This document shows positions 28,633-36,381 of a stretch of DNA of 64,000 bases, piece by piece. The stretch comes from Allostreptomyces psammosilenae. GTDB taxonomy: Bacteria; Actinomycetota; Actinomycetes; Streptomycetales; Streptomycetaceae. Where the stretch lies: contig NZ_JACBZD010000002.1 of assembly GCF_013407765.1 (NCBI RefSeq), positions 10,001 through 74,000 on the forward strand. Reading direction: 5' to 3'. Numbering within the stretch: the first letter of the stretch is position 1; each line of letters starts with the position of its first letter. The notes under the pieces are model-generated. The model was given only the letters and a program-made list of their open reading frames with translations. It did not search any database and was not told the origin of the DNA. The translations under genes and the position numbers were made by a program.

Positions 28633-28715
28633 GGGTCCCCCCGATTTCCACGGTCTCATGGGGGTGGTCGGGGGCGGCAGTCCCTCTTTCGGGGCTGTGG
28701 ATGACTCGGGCCGGC
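28633..28715 (+). repeat. Dispersed intergenic element, copy A
   Basis: Contains GATTTCCACGGTCTCATGG, then GGGGGCGGCAGTCCC, then CTGTGGATGACTCGG. The same ordered blocks recur at 63006-63089 and, shortened, at 54919-54974. The terminal block resembles a DnaA box with one change. Confidence 0.6.
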
Positions 28716-28784
28716 GGCTGGGGGGAAACGGGGCCGGGCGGGGAAGGGGAAGGCGTCTCGGTGGGCGTTTCTCCTCGTGGATTG

Positions 28785-29035
28785 GGTGCACCGCTCGCCG
28801 GGGCGGGGGACGCGCATCGCGAGGCTCGCCGAGGCGGGGCGGGGCGGGGCGGGGCCGCGGGCACGGCACCACTCGCCGGGGCGGGGCGGGGCGGGGGAGG
28901 CGCACGGCACGCCTCGACGGGGGCAGGGCTGCGTACACGGCTCGTCGGGGTGGGGCGGGGGAGGCGCACGGCACGACTTGCGGAGGCGGGGCTGCACACG
29001 GCACGGCTCGCCGGGGTGGGCCGTGGTGGCGGGGT
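28785..29035 (+). repeat. Degenerate GC-rich tandem repeats
   Basis: CTCGCCGGGGCGGGG-like and GGCGCACGGCACG-like blocks alternate several times with drift, including runs of GGGGC. It lies in the spacer upstream of the LmeA-like gene. Copies are too diverged and irregular for a CRISPR array. Confidence 0.7.
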
Positions 29036-29170
29036 GGATCCGCGGGCGGCTCGCCCGCGTCCTTGTGCACACGGCCGTCCACTCGCCGACGACCCGCCGA
29101 TGACCACCGCCGAGGGTGGCAGCGCCGGGTACGTGCCGATTGGATGGACGCGCACAGCCACGAAGGGGAG

Positions 29171-29908
29171 ATGGGATCGGGGATGGCACGACGAGGTCTG
29201 AAGATCGGAATCGGCGTGCTCGTCGTGCTCGGCGGCCTGACGGTGGCGGCGGACCGGGTGGCGGTGGGCTTCGCGGAGGACCGCATCGCCGAGGCGGTGC
29301 GCTCGCGGATGGACCTGGCGCGGACGCCCGAGGTGCGGGTGGACGGCTTCCCCTTCCTGACCCAGGTGGTCGGCCGGGACCTGGAGGAGGTCTCGGTGAC
29401 GGCGGAGGACGTCACCAGCACGGCCTCCACCGACGGCGGGGCCGCCGACCTGACCGTGGACCGGCTGGAGACCACCCTGCGCGGGGTCCGGCTGGACGCC
29501 GACTTCTCCGGGGGGACGGCCGCCGAGGCCGAGGCGACGCTCACCCTCTCCTACGAGGACCTCTCCGCCGCGATCGGCAACGGCGTGACCCTCAGCCCCG
29601 CGGGGGACACCGACGTGGAGGGCGGCAACGTCCGGGTCGCCGGCCGTTACGAGCTGTTCGGGCAGACCCTGGAGCTGGCCTACATCGGCCGGGTCGAGGT
29701 CGCCGGGGACGACACGCTGCGGCTGGAACTGCTCCAGGCGGAGGGCGGCGGGGCCCTGCCGTCCGCCCTGGAGGCCCTGGTGCGGCAGGCGGCGGGGGCG
29801 GGCGAACGGCGGGTGGCCCAGCTGCCCGAGGGCGTGGCGCTGGAGTCCCTGCGGACCACGCCCGACGCCGTGGTGGTGCACGCCACCGGCACCGACGTCC
29901 CGCTGTAG
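29171..29908 (+). CDS. LmeA-like (DUF2993) phospholipid-binding envelope protein
   Basis: 245 aa from ATG 29171; ATG 29183 is equally possible because AAGGGGAG abuts the first one. A single N-terminal membrane segment (GIGVLVVLGGLTVAADRVAV) leads to a DUF2993 domain. The domain shows the conserved start VAVGFAEDRIAEAVRSRMDL and the VRVDGFPFLTQVVGRDLEEVSV motif (hGFPFLTQ). In mycobacteria this family includes LmeA, a periplasmic lipid-binding protein in lipomannan maturation. Anchored in the membrane and facing outward, it probably handles envelope lipids. No neighbouring gene adds specificity. Confidence 0.85.
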   Translation: MGSGMARRGLKIGIGVLVVLGGLTVAADRVAVGFAEDRIAEAVRSRMDLARTPEVRVDGFPFLTQVVGRDLEEVSVTAEDVTSTASTDGGAADLTVDRLETTLRGVRLDADFSGGTAAEAEATLTLSYEDLSAAIGNGVTLSPAGDTDVEGGNVRVAGRYELFGQTLELAYIGRVEVAGDDTLRLELLQAEGGGALPSALEALVRQAAGAGERRVAQLPEGVALESLRTTPDAVVVHATGTDVPL

Positions 29909-30169
29909 TCGCGCGGCCCGCGCGGACGGCGTGGCCCAACCCGGCTCGCCCTGCTCACCCTGGTCGCCCCGGCTCACCCTCGCCCGGCGTCCGCCTGGTG
30001 GACTCCGCCGGGCCGGCGTGGCGTCTCATCATTCGGGCGGGTGTGCGACACGTCGGCCCGGAACCGGGTGAAACCGGGCCGTCGGGGTAGGGATGGCGCG
30101 AGCGGGGCCGATGGGACGTCTTCCATGTCCCGGCATTCGAGCCTTTTCGTCTCATATCGCGAAACATGA

Positions 30170-30199
30170 ATGACATCCCGTGTCGCCCGTCCTTAATAT
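30170..30199 (+). promoter_or_regulatory. Promoter of the leaderless sulfur-operon transcript
   Basis: ATGACA (30170-30175) and TAATAT (30194-30199) are separated by 18 bp and match vegetative boxes well. The TAATAT box ends 8 nt before the ATG of the leader peptide, so transcription should start at or within a base or two of that ATG, giving a leaderless mRNA. Confidence 0.7.
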
Positions 30200-30207
30200 C
30201 GGGCCCC

Positions 30208-30288
30208 ATGGAGCGACAGGCGGACCTCACCCAGCGGCGGGCCGTCGACCTGTGCCGCGTCGCCGCCGCGCTGTGTCGAATGCTCTGA
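30208..30288 (+). CDS. Putative 26-aa leader peptide upstream of the sulfurtransferase
   Basis: ATG 30208 to TGA 30286-30288 encodes 26 residues, including RRAVDLCRVAAALCR with cysteines 16 and 23. Short peptides with this RR-x-VDL-x-R-V-x-x-x-x-CR pattern occur upstream of actinobacterial sulfur and cysteine genes. They are thought to act as attenuators that sense charged Cys-tRNA. The start codon is 8 nt after a good -10 box and has no ribosome binding site, consistent with leaderless translation. The 265-nt gap to the sulfurtransferase is GC-rich and could hold alternative hairpins. Peptide recognition is good; the regulatory role is inferred. Confidence 0.68.
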   Translation: MERQADLTQRRAVDLCRVAAALCRML

Positions 30289-30553
30289 CGGGACGGCACT
30301 TCCCGGTCAGCCGACATGCCGTCCTCGCCTCCTCCCCGGGTCACCCGGCGAGGAGGAGGCCGCGGCCCTGGACGCCGCACCCTCCCGGCCCGGCCGGCGC
30401 ACGGGAGTGGAGCCAGGCCCAGGGGCGCGTCCCCGCGCCGCGGCGCCCCCGGCCCCCGCGACGCACACGGGAGCCTGGGCACCGCCCGGCCACGCCAGCC
30501 CGACCCAACGCCCGCAGCGGAAACCAGCCGCACCTGCCCCCGGAGGGGAACTC

Positions 30554-31396
30554 ATGGCACGCAGTGACGTACTCGTCGACGCCGACTGGGTGATCGCCCA
30601 CCAGGACGACCCCAAGGTCGTCCTGGTCGAGGTGGACGAGGACACCAGCGCCTACGACAAGAACCACATCCGCAACGCGGTGAAGATCGACTGGAAGAAG
30701 GACCTCCAGGACCCGGTCCGCCGCGACTTCGTGGACCGTGAGGGCTTCTCCAAGCTGCTGTCCGAGCGCGGCATCGCCAACGACGACACCGTGGTGCTCT
30801 ACGGCGGCAACAACAACTGGTTCGCCGCCTACGCCTACTGGTACTTCAAGCTCTACGGCCACGAGGACGTGCGCCTGCTCGACGGCGGCCGCAAGAAGTG
30901 GGAGCTGGACTCCCGCGAGCTGGTCGCCGAGGTGCCGCAGCGCGCGGCCACCGAGTACCAGGCCAAGGAGCCCGACCTGTCGATTCGCGCCTTCCGCGAC
31001 GACGTCGTGGCCGCCATCGGCAACCTCAACCTGGTCGACGTGCGCTCCCCCGACGAGTTCACCGGCAAGCTGCTCGCCCCGGCCCACCTGCCGCAGGAGC
31101 AGTCGCAGCGCGCCGGTCACGTCCCGACCGCCCGCAACATCCCGTGGTCGAAGTCCGCCAAGGACGACGGCACCTTCCGCAGCGACGAGGAGCTGCGGCA
31201 GATCTACACCGAGGCCGGTGTCGACCTGGACCGCGACACCATCGCCTACTGCCGCATCGGTGAGCGCTCCGCGCACACCTGGTTCGTGCTGCACGAGCTG
31301 CTGGGCCAGGAGAACGTCAAGAACTACGACGGCTCCTGGACCGAGTACGGCTCCCTGGTGGGCGTGCCGATCGAGCTCGGCACCGGCGAGGAGTGA
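30554..31396 (+). CDS. sseA: Thiosulfate sulfurtransferase (two rhodanese domains)
   Basis: 280 aa from ATG 30554, preceded by AGGGGAA. Two rhodanese domains run from about 10-130 and 150-275. The catalytic Cys233 lies in CRIGERSAHTW, the CRxGxR[ST] loop of thiosulfate-type sulfurtransferases, while the first domain is inactive. It moves sulfane sulfur from thiosulfate to a thiol acceptor. It is followed by sseC, the actinobacterial pairing, and preceded by the cysteine-containing leader peptide. In related genomes it may be named cysA. Confidence 0.93.
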   Translation: MARSDVLVDADWVIAHQDDPKVVLVEVDEDTSAYDKNHIRNAVKIDWKKDLQDPVRRDFVDREGFSKLLSERGIANDDTVVLYGGNNNWFAAYAYWYFKLYGHEDVRLLDGGRKKWELDSRELVAEVPQRAATEYQAKEPDLSIRAFRDDVVAAIGNLNLVDVRSPDEFTGKLLAPAHLPQEQSQRAGHVPTARNIPWSKSAKDDGTFRSDEELRQIYTEAGVDLDRDTIAYCRIGERSAHTWFVLHELLGQENVKNYDGSWTEYGSLVGVPIELGTGEE

Positions 31397-31402
31397 GGTG
31401 GT

Positions 31403-31435
31403 GGGGGCGCGGGCCCGGCGACGGCCCGCGCCCCC
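31403..31435 (+). terminator. Stem-loop between sseA and sseC
   Basis: GGGGGCGCGGGCC pairs perfectly with GGCCCGCGCCCCC across 7 nt, starting 7 nt after the sseA stop. With no T-run and a co-directional gene 100 nt on, it may be a partial terminator or an mRNA stabiliser. Confidence 0.55.
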
Positions 31436-31537
31436 GCCGTCCCCCCCCGCCACCGATCCCCGACCGAACCCCCGACCGATCCGATGTCCGGCGCCGAACC
31501 GGACGCCCCGCCTCGTCAACGGAAGGAAGCGCAGGAC

Positions 31538-31828
31538 ATGTGTGGTGCCAAGGCCGGTGGGCCTGACCTGAAGGGCGTCGACACCGACGGCCAGACCATC
31601 ATCCAGGGATCCGTGGTCCGCGACGGCGAGCCCGTCAACGGCTACGTCCGTCTGCTGGACGCCGACGGCGAGTTCACCGCCGAGGTCCCCACCTCGGCCA
31701 CCGGCCAGTTCCGGTTCTTCGCCGCCCCCGGCACCTGGACGCTGCGGGCCCTGGTGCCCGGTGCCACGGTGGACCGCACCGTGGTGGCCCAGCAGGGCTC
31801 CCCGGCCGAGGTGGCCATCGTCGTCTGA
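31538..31828 (+). CDS. sseC: DUF1416 protein SseC
   Basis: 96 aa beginning MCGAKAGGPDLKGVDTDGQTIIQG, the signature of DUF1416/SseC proteins. The sequence then forms a beta-rich transthyretin/carboxypeptidase-regulatory-like domain (GYVRLLDADGEFTAEVPTSA, FRFFAAPGTWTLRAL). GGAAGGAAG precedes the ATG. In mycobacteria sseC lies beside the sulfurtransferase gene as here and is linked to sulfur metabolism, but its biochemical role is not known. The conserved Cys2 may be functional. Confidence 0.9.
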   Translation: MCGAKAGGPDLKGVDTDGQTIIQGSVVRDGEPVNGYVRLLDADGEFTAEVPTSATGQFRFFAAPGTWTLRALVPGATVDRTVVAQQGSPAEVAIVV

Positions 31829-31870
31829 GTCCGGACGGCGCACACCCCACGCGCACGTCCCGCGCGCCCT

Positions 31871-31906
31871 CGTGGGCCCGCGCCGCTGCCCCGGCGCGGG
31901 CCCACG
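31871..31906. terminator. Bidirectional stem-loop, sseC / DsrE convergent gap
   Basis: CGTGGGCCCGCGCC pairs perfectly (14 bp) with GGCGCGGGCCCACG across 8 nt, in the gap between two convergent genes. Confidence 0.75.
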
Positions 31907-31946
31907 GCGTTGTCCGTCGATCGCCGAGACGGCCGCCGGGGCGGCG

Positions 31947-32309
31947 TCAGTAGACCAGCGCCCGGACGCCCTCGGCCATCGCCTCCGCGACGAACACCTG
32001 GGCGCCGGCGATGCGCACGCCCTCCAGGACGTCCTCCGCGGTGATGTCGCGGCGTGCCGCGCACTGCGTGCACAGGGTGACCGAGCCGCCGGCGAGGACC
32101 GCGTCCAGCAGGTCCGGCAGCGGAGCGGAGTGCGGCAGCTCGAACTCGGCCGCCCGCCCGGGCAGCGCGAACCAGGCGGACTCGCCGGTCAGCCACAGGG
32201 ACACCTCGACCCCGCTGGCCACCGCCACCGCCGCCACGGTGAACGCCTGGGAGCAGCGCTCCGGAGAGTCGCTGCCCGCGGTTACCTTGATCACCAGCTT
32301 GTCGGCCAC
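31947..32309 (-). CDS. DsrE-family sulfur-relay-like protein
   Basis: 120 aa. It has the alpha/beta DsrE fold pattern (KLVIKVTAGSDSPERCSQAFTVAAVAVASG, then VEVSLWLTGESAW) and a cysteine pair CTQC (around residues 80-83) in the position used for sulfur transfer in DsrE/TusD-like proteins. It sits convergently next to sseA-sseC, which supports a sulfur role. Transfer activity is inferred; many actinobacterial members are uncharacterised. Confidence 0.82.
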   Translation of the reverse strand: MADKLVIKVTAGSDSPERCSQAFTVAAVAVASGVEVSLWLTGESAWFALPGRAAEFELPHSAPLPDLLDAVLAGGSVTLCTQCAARRDITAEDVLEGVRIAGAQVFVAEAMAEGVRALVY

Positions 32310-32422
32310 GCCACCACCCTATGCTCCCGGCCTCCCGCAGGCCGCGCCCGGTGCCCCCTCGACTAGACTCGGCCCGAAGGACCGACGTCTTGCCGTCCCG
32401 TGTCTCGTGGGGAGCGACCGCA

Positions 32423-32524
32423 ATGCTGCACTACTTCTTCACCACCCTGATGGTCGTCGTGTTCGTCGCGGTCGTCTGGTTCGCCGCCTTCGTGCTGCTG
32501 CGGCTGTACCGCGGCCAGAACTGA
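32423..32524 (+). CDS. Small single-span membrane protein
   Basis: 33 aa, MLHYFFTTLMVVVFVAVVWF onward, one hydrophobic helix followed by RLYRGQN. An ATG with GGGGAGCG upstream and in-frame codon use support it as a real small gene. It lies 47 nt before the nitrobindin-like gene and is probably co-transcribed with it. Function unknown. Confidence 0.62.
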   Translation: MLHYFFTTLMVVVFVAVVWFAAFVLLRLYRGQN

Positions 32525-32571
32525 GCACCGACCTCCCCCCGCCTGCTCGCTCCCAGCCAACCGAAGAGACC

Positions 32572-33180
32572 ATGATCGAGATCCCCTCCGACCTCCACCC
32601 CGACCTCGTTCCCTACGCCTTCCTGCTCGGCAGTTGGAAGGGCCTGGGGGTCGGCCAGGATCCGCACGTCACGGACGCGGCCCCGGCCCGGCCGGTCACC
32701 GAGGGCGCTCCCACCCCGGAGCCCGGCTCGTTCAACTTCAGCCAGGAGGTCGTCTTCGGCCACGAGGGCGCGGGCCGCTTCCTCAGCTACCGCTCCCGGG
32801 TGTGGCTGCTGGACGCGGACGGCAAGGAGGGCCGGCTGCTGACCGCCGAGTCCGGCTACTGGCGTCCCGGCCCGGACCGCCAGGTCGAGGTGCTGCTGGC
32901 CCACGACGAGGGGTTCGTCGAGGTCTGGGTGGGCGAGCGCGACGCCGACCGGCCGAAGATCGAGATCGTCACGGACGCGGTGGCCCGCACCGCCACCGCC
33001 ATCGACTACAGCGGCGGCCACCGGCTGTACGGGCTGGTCAACGGCGACCTGCTGTGGGCCTTCGACCGGGCCGCGCACGGCGAGCCGCTGAAGTCGTACC
33101 TGTCCGCGACACTGAAGAAGCAGGCGCCGCAGGACGGCATCGTCTTCGACATCGGGGGCGACGCCACCGGCGCCGGCTGA
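32572..33180 (+). CDS. Nitrobindin/FABP-like beta-barrel protein (DUF1794)
   Basis: 202 aa. The N-terminal GSWKGLGVG is the family GxWxGxG motif, and ten or so beta strands follow, as in nitrobindins, which bind heme and isomerise peroxynitrite. An insert after the motif (HVTDAAPARPVTEGAPTPEPG) lengthens one loop. The C-terminal segment, where characterised nitrobindins have their proximal heme histidine, here reads PLKSYLSATLKK with no His. Heme binding is therefore uncertain and a lipid or other ligand is possible. The gene precedes nur. Confidence 0.82.
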   Translation: MIEIPSDLHPDLVPYAFLLGSWKGLGVGQDPHVTDAAPARPVTEGAPTPEPGSFNFSQEVVFGHEGAGRFLSYRSRVWLLDADGKEGRLLTAESGYWRPGPDRQVEVLLAHDEGFVEVWVGERDADRPKIEIVTDAVARTATAIDYSGGHRLYGLVNGDLLWAFDRAAHGEPLKSYLSATLKKQAPQDGIVFDIGGDATGAG

Positions 33181-33258
33181 GCCCACCGGCCCGCGGCCGG
33201 GCCGGTGCGCGAGCCGGGCGGCTCTCAGGAGGCTTCGACGGCGAGGAGGCGCGGCGGA

Positions 33259-33726
33259 GTGAGCACCGACTGGAAGGCCGACCTGCGGCGGCGCGGCTAC
33301 CGGCTGACGCCGCAGCGCCAGCTCGTGCTGGAGGCCGTGGACGCGCTGGACCACGCCACGCCGGACGCCATCCTCACCGAGGTGCGCCGGACCGCCAGCG
33401 GGGTCAACATCTCCACGGTCTACCGCACCCTGGAGCTGCTGGAGGAGCTGGGCCTGGTCTCGCACGCCCACCTCGGGCACGGTGCGCCCACCTACCACAT
33501 CGCCTCCCGGCACCAGCACCTGCACCTGGTGTGCCGGGACTGCGACCGGGTGATCGAGACGGAGACCTCGGTGGCGCAGCCGCTGACCGACTGCCTCCGC
33601 GAGCGCTACGGCTTCGAGACCGACATGAAGCACTTCGCGATCTTCGGGCGCTGCGCGGAGTGCGTGGCGCGGAACGCGGCCGCGGCCGGCCAGCGCTCCG
33701 CCGCCTCCGCCCACCCCGCCGACTGA
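33259..33726 (+). CDS. nur: Nickel-responsive Fur-family regulator Nur
   Basis: 155 aa from GTG 33259, with GAGGAGG upstream. The N-terminal winged helix (TDWKADLRRRGYRLTPQRQLVL, ISTVYRTLELLEELG) is near-identical to Streptomyces Nur as I know it. The ligands known from S. coelicolor Nur are all present one residue earlier: His32, His85, His87, His89 (nickel site) and His69, His71, His125 (second site). Two CxxC pairs (92/95, 132/135) are also present. With nickel it represses nickel-uptake genes and the iron superoxide dismutase. Confidence 0.92.
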   Translation: MSTDWKADLRRRGYRLTPQRQLVLEAVDALDHATPDAILTEVRRTASGVNISTVYRTLELLEELGLVSHAHLGHGAPTYHIASRHQHLHLVCRDCDRVIETETSVAQPLTDCLRERYGFETDMKHFAIFGRCAECVARNAAAAGQRSAASAHPAD

Positions 33727-33812
33727 ACCCGCGGCGCGGACGACCGCTCCCGCCGGGCGGGCCGGGGGAGCGGCCGGCGGGAACCGCGCGGGGACGGCCT
33801 ACGCTGGGGGAC

Positions 33813-34778
33813 ATGAGGAGTCCCCTGCTGAACCTGCCAGGTGCCGTGCCCGCCGAGGGCGCGGACGAGGGCGTCGCCGCGCACTACGGCGACCTGTTCC
33901 GCGAGCAGCGGGCGCTCGCCCGGGGGGAGGGCTTCGTCGACCTCTCGCACCGCGGCGTGCTCCGGGTGACCGGCGAGGACCGGCTGCCCTGGCTGCACCT
34001 GCTGGTCAGCCAGCACGTGGAGCGGCTGGAGCCGAACACCGCCGTCGACGCGCTGATCCTGGACGCCAACGGACGGGTGGAGCACCACCTCCAGATGGTC
34101 GACGACGGCACCGCCACCTGGATGCACGTGGAGCCGGGCACCACCGGCGCGCTGCTGGAGTACCTGGAGAAGATGCGCTTCTTCTACCGGGTGGAGCCGC
34201 AGGACGTCACCGACGCGACCGCCGTGCTGTTCCTGCCGGCGGGCTCGGTGGCCGAGGTGCCCGAGGCGGTGGCGGTCCGCGAGACGGCCTGGGGCCGGGA
34301 CGTGCTGGTGCCGCGGGACGCGCTGGAGACGATGGCGGGCCGGCTGGGCAGCCCGGCCGGCTCGTGGGCCTTCGAGGCGCTGCGCATCGAGGACCACCGG
34401 CCGCGCCTCGGCTTCGAGACCGACCACAAGACCATCCCGCACGAGGTGGGCTGGATCGGCCAGGCCGTGCACCTGGACAAGGGGTGCTACCGGGGGCAGG
34501 AGACCGTCGCCCGGGTGCACAACCTGGGCCGGCCGCCGCGGCGCCTGGTCTTCCTGCACCTGGACGGCACCGAGGAGGTGCTGCCCGGCCACGGCACGCC
34601 GGTGCGGCTGGCCGCGGACGGCCCGGAGGGGCGGCCGGTGGGTTTCGTGACGTCGTCGGCGCGCCACCACGAGATGGGGCCGATCGCCCTGGCACTGGTG
34701 AAGCGGAACACCCCGGCCGACGCCACCCTGCTGGCGGGCACCGTTCCGGCCGGCCAGGAGGTCGTGGTCGAGGCGTGA
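33813..34778 (+). CDS. ygfZ: Folate-binding protein YgfZ/GcvT-like (Fe-S cluster maturation)
   Basis: 321 aa, the family length. It carries the diagnostic motif K-G-C-Y-x-G-Q-E (KGCYRGQE, residues 223-230) with the conserved Cys225, and the GcvT-like folate-binding N-terminal domain (FVDLSHRGVLRVTGEDRLPWLHLLVSQ). It is a tetrahydrofolate-dependent factor supporting iron-sulfur enzymes such as MiaB. It follows nur by 86 nt and converges on dtd. Confidence 0.92.
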   Translation: MRSPLLNLPGAVPAEGADEGVAAHYGDLFREQRALARGEGFVDLSHRGVLRVTGEDRLPWLHLLVSQHVERLEPNTAVDALILDANGRVEHHLQMVDDGTATWMHVEPGTTGALLEYLEKMRFFYRVEPQDVTDATAVLFLPAGSVAEVPEAVAVRETAWGRDVLVPRDALETMAGRLGSPAGSWAFEALRIEDHRPRLGFETDHKTIPHEVGWIGQAVHLDKGCYRGQETVARVHNLGRPPRRLVFLHLDGTEEVLPGHGTPVRLAADGPEGRPVGFVTSSARHHEMGPIALALVKRNTPADATLLAGTVPAGQEVVVEA

Positions 34779-34799
34779 CCCGCGCCGGGACGGGGCTGC

Positions 34800-35225
34800 T
34801 CAGACCTCCAGCAGGAGGGTCACCGGGCCGTCGTTGGTGAGCGAGACCTTCATGTCGGCGCCGAACCGGCCGGTGGCCACGGTCGCGCCCAGCTCCCGCA
34901 GCCGCTCCACCACGGCGGCCACCAGCGGCTCGGCCACCGGCCCGGGGGCGGCGGCGTTCCAGGTCGGGCGCCGCCCCTTGCGGGCGTCGCCGTAGAGCGT
35001 GAACTGACTGATCACCAGCAGCGGCGCGCCGATGTCCGAGCAGGACTTCTCGCCGTCGAGGACGCGCAGCGACCACAGCTTGCGCGCCAGCCGCTCGGCG
35101 TGCGCCGGCGTGTCGTCGTGGGTGACGCCCACCAGCACGCACAGCCCGGGGCCGGCGATCTCGCCGACCACCTCGCCGTCCACCCGGACGGCCGCCTCCG
35201 TCACCACCTGCACCACCGCTCGCAT
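34800..35225 (-). CDS. dtd: D-aminoacyl-tRNA deacylase Dtd
   Basis: 141 aa, full length, with the two family motifs SQFTLYGD (around residue 73) and NDGPVT (near the C-terminus, the cross-subunit Gly-Pro motif). It removes D-amino acids, and glycine from tRNA-Ala, for translation quality control. It converges on ygfZ with a 21-nt gap. Confidence 0.96.
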   Translation of the reverse strand: MRAVVQVVTEAAVRVDGEVVGEIAGPGLCVLVGVTHDDTPAHAERLARKLWSLRVLDGEKSCSDIGAPLLVISQFTLYGDARKGRRPTWNAAAPGPVAEPLVAAVVERLRELGATVATGRFGADMKVSLTNDGPVTLLLEV

Positions 35226-35538
35226 GCGGCCATTGTGGCAGGGCCCGGCGTACACCCGGACGGAGGGAACATGGTTCGAACACGGCGCCAAAGCAGGGCC
35301 GTTCGGGTGCCTGCGGCGGCCCGGCGGCTCCGCGCGGTGGCACGATGCACGGGGTGGTCGCGTACGCCTCCCCCGGTTCTCCGCCACCCGGTCCGCCGCC
35401 GCGTCGGCGGGCACCTCGGGGAACACCGCGCGGGGTGCGGAGCACACGGGTCGGGCGCCACGGGGTGAGCGGCCGGCCAGCACATTCGGGGGCGAAGAGC
35501 GCTAACGGCGCCGCCACGGCGCCGGGAAGGGTGGGAGC

Positions 35539-36255
35539 GTGGTCGGTGAGGACATGGAGGCGGGCACGCCGGAGGATCCGGTGGAGCGGCTGACGACCAG
35601 CGTTCACCCGCTGGAGGCCACGGTCGGCGAGGACCGCGAACTGCGGGCCATGGCGCTCGGCGAGCTGCGGGCGGCCCGCCGGCACCTGCAGCAGCAGGAG
35701 GCGGACCTGTCCTATCTGCGCCGGCTGCTCCAGGGGCGGATCGACATCCTGCGGGCCGAGCTGGCCGACCGCCGGCAGGCCCAGGAGGCCGCCGCGCGGC
35801 AGGCGGCGGCCCAGCAGGCGGCCGGTGGAGCGGGAGAGCGGGCCGAGTCGGGGCCCGGGGGCCCGGGAGAGCAGCGCGCCGGCTACGGCCCGACCCGCAG
35901 CGGGACCGGCGACGTGCTGTTCGGCGACCACGTGCTGCGCCGGCTGCCGCAGATCCTGGCCGACGCGCCGTCCCCGGTGCGCAGCTCGGCGCGCCACGTG
36001 ACGCTGCGCACGCCCGGCGACGGGGAGTACCTGGACCGGCTGCACGCCGTGCTCGGGGACGTGGCGCTGTCGGACCTGCACGCGCGGAGCGAGGCGGAGC
36101 TGGGCCGTGCCCTGGAGCGGCTGGCGGCCCAGGAGCACCGGGTGTCGACGCGCCGCCAGCAGTTGCAGCGGATGGTGGACGGGTGCAGCCGGGAGATCAC
36201 CCGGCGCTACCGGGACGGCGAGGCGCGCGTGGAGGACCTGCTCGCCCCGGGCTGA
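35539..36255 (+). CDS. rsiG: c-di-GMP-dependent anti-sigma factor RsiG
   Basis: 238 aa from GTG 35539 (ATG 35554 is also possible). Two exact copies of the c-di-GMP-binding signature E-x3-S-x2-R-x3-Q-x3-D are visible: E54-S58-R61-Q65-D69 in the first helix and E199-S203-R206-Q210-D214 in the second, each in an amphipathic coiled-coil. A Gly/Ala/Gln-rich linker (about 85-120) joins the halves. In Streptomyces RsiG armed with c-di-GMP sequesters the sporulation sigma factor WhiG, linking the second messenger to spore formation. whiG is not in this window. Confidence 0.93.
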   Translation: MVGEDMEAGTPEDPVERLTTSVHPLEATVGEDRELRAMALGELRAARRHLQQQEADLSYLRRLLQGRIDILRAELADRRQAQEAAARQAAAQQAAGGAGERAESGPGGPGEQRAGYGPTRSGTGDVLFGDHVLRRLPQILADAPSPVRSSARHVTLRTPGDGEYLDRLHAVLGDVALSDLHARSEAELGRALERLAAQEHRVSTRRQQLQRMVDGCSREITRRYRDGEARVEDLLAPG

Positions 36256-36381
36256 TCCGGCCGGCCCGCGCCCCCGGCGGGCCACCGGGTCCGGGGCCGC
36301 CCCGGCGACGACCCCCGCGGTGGCCCCCGCGGCGGGAAAAACGGATGTGGTCCGGGCCGTGGACCCCCTACCGTCGGCCCC

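Larger units (their letters stand above)
28418..29170. other. Long intergenic region with several repeats
   Basis: About 750 bp with no gene. In order it holds a terminator (28446-28472), a second 12-bp stem-loop (28498-28532) followed by six As, one copy of a dispersed element (28633-28715) and a block of degenerate GC-box repeats (28785-29035). Open frames here are produced by the lack of AT bases and look non-coding. Confidence 0.6.

Noticed and set aside
28785-29035. Possible CRISPR-like array
   Set aside because: Repeat blocks vary in length and sequence and there are no equal-length unique spacers or cas genes.
26357-29977. 1206-aa minus-strand open frame
   Set aside because: It spans three plus-strand genes and repeat-filled spacers; the translation is Arg/Gly/Pro-rich and lacks any folded pattern.
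34800-35225. Mobile-element boundary near the rrn or resistance region
   Set aside because: I looked for integrases, transposases, tRNA genes and flanking direct repeats over the whole window and saw none, so the resistance genes cannot be placed on a defined element.
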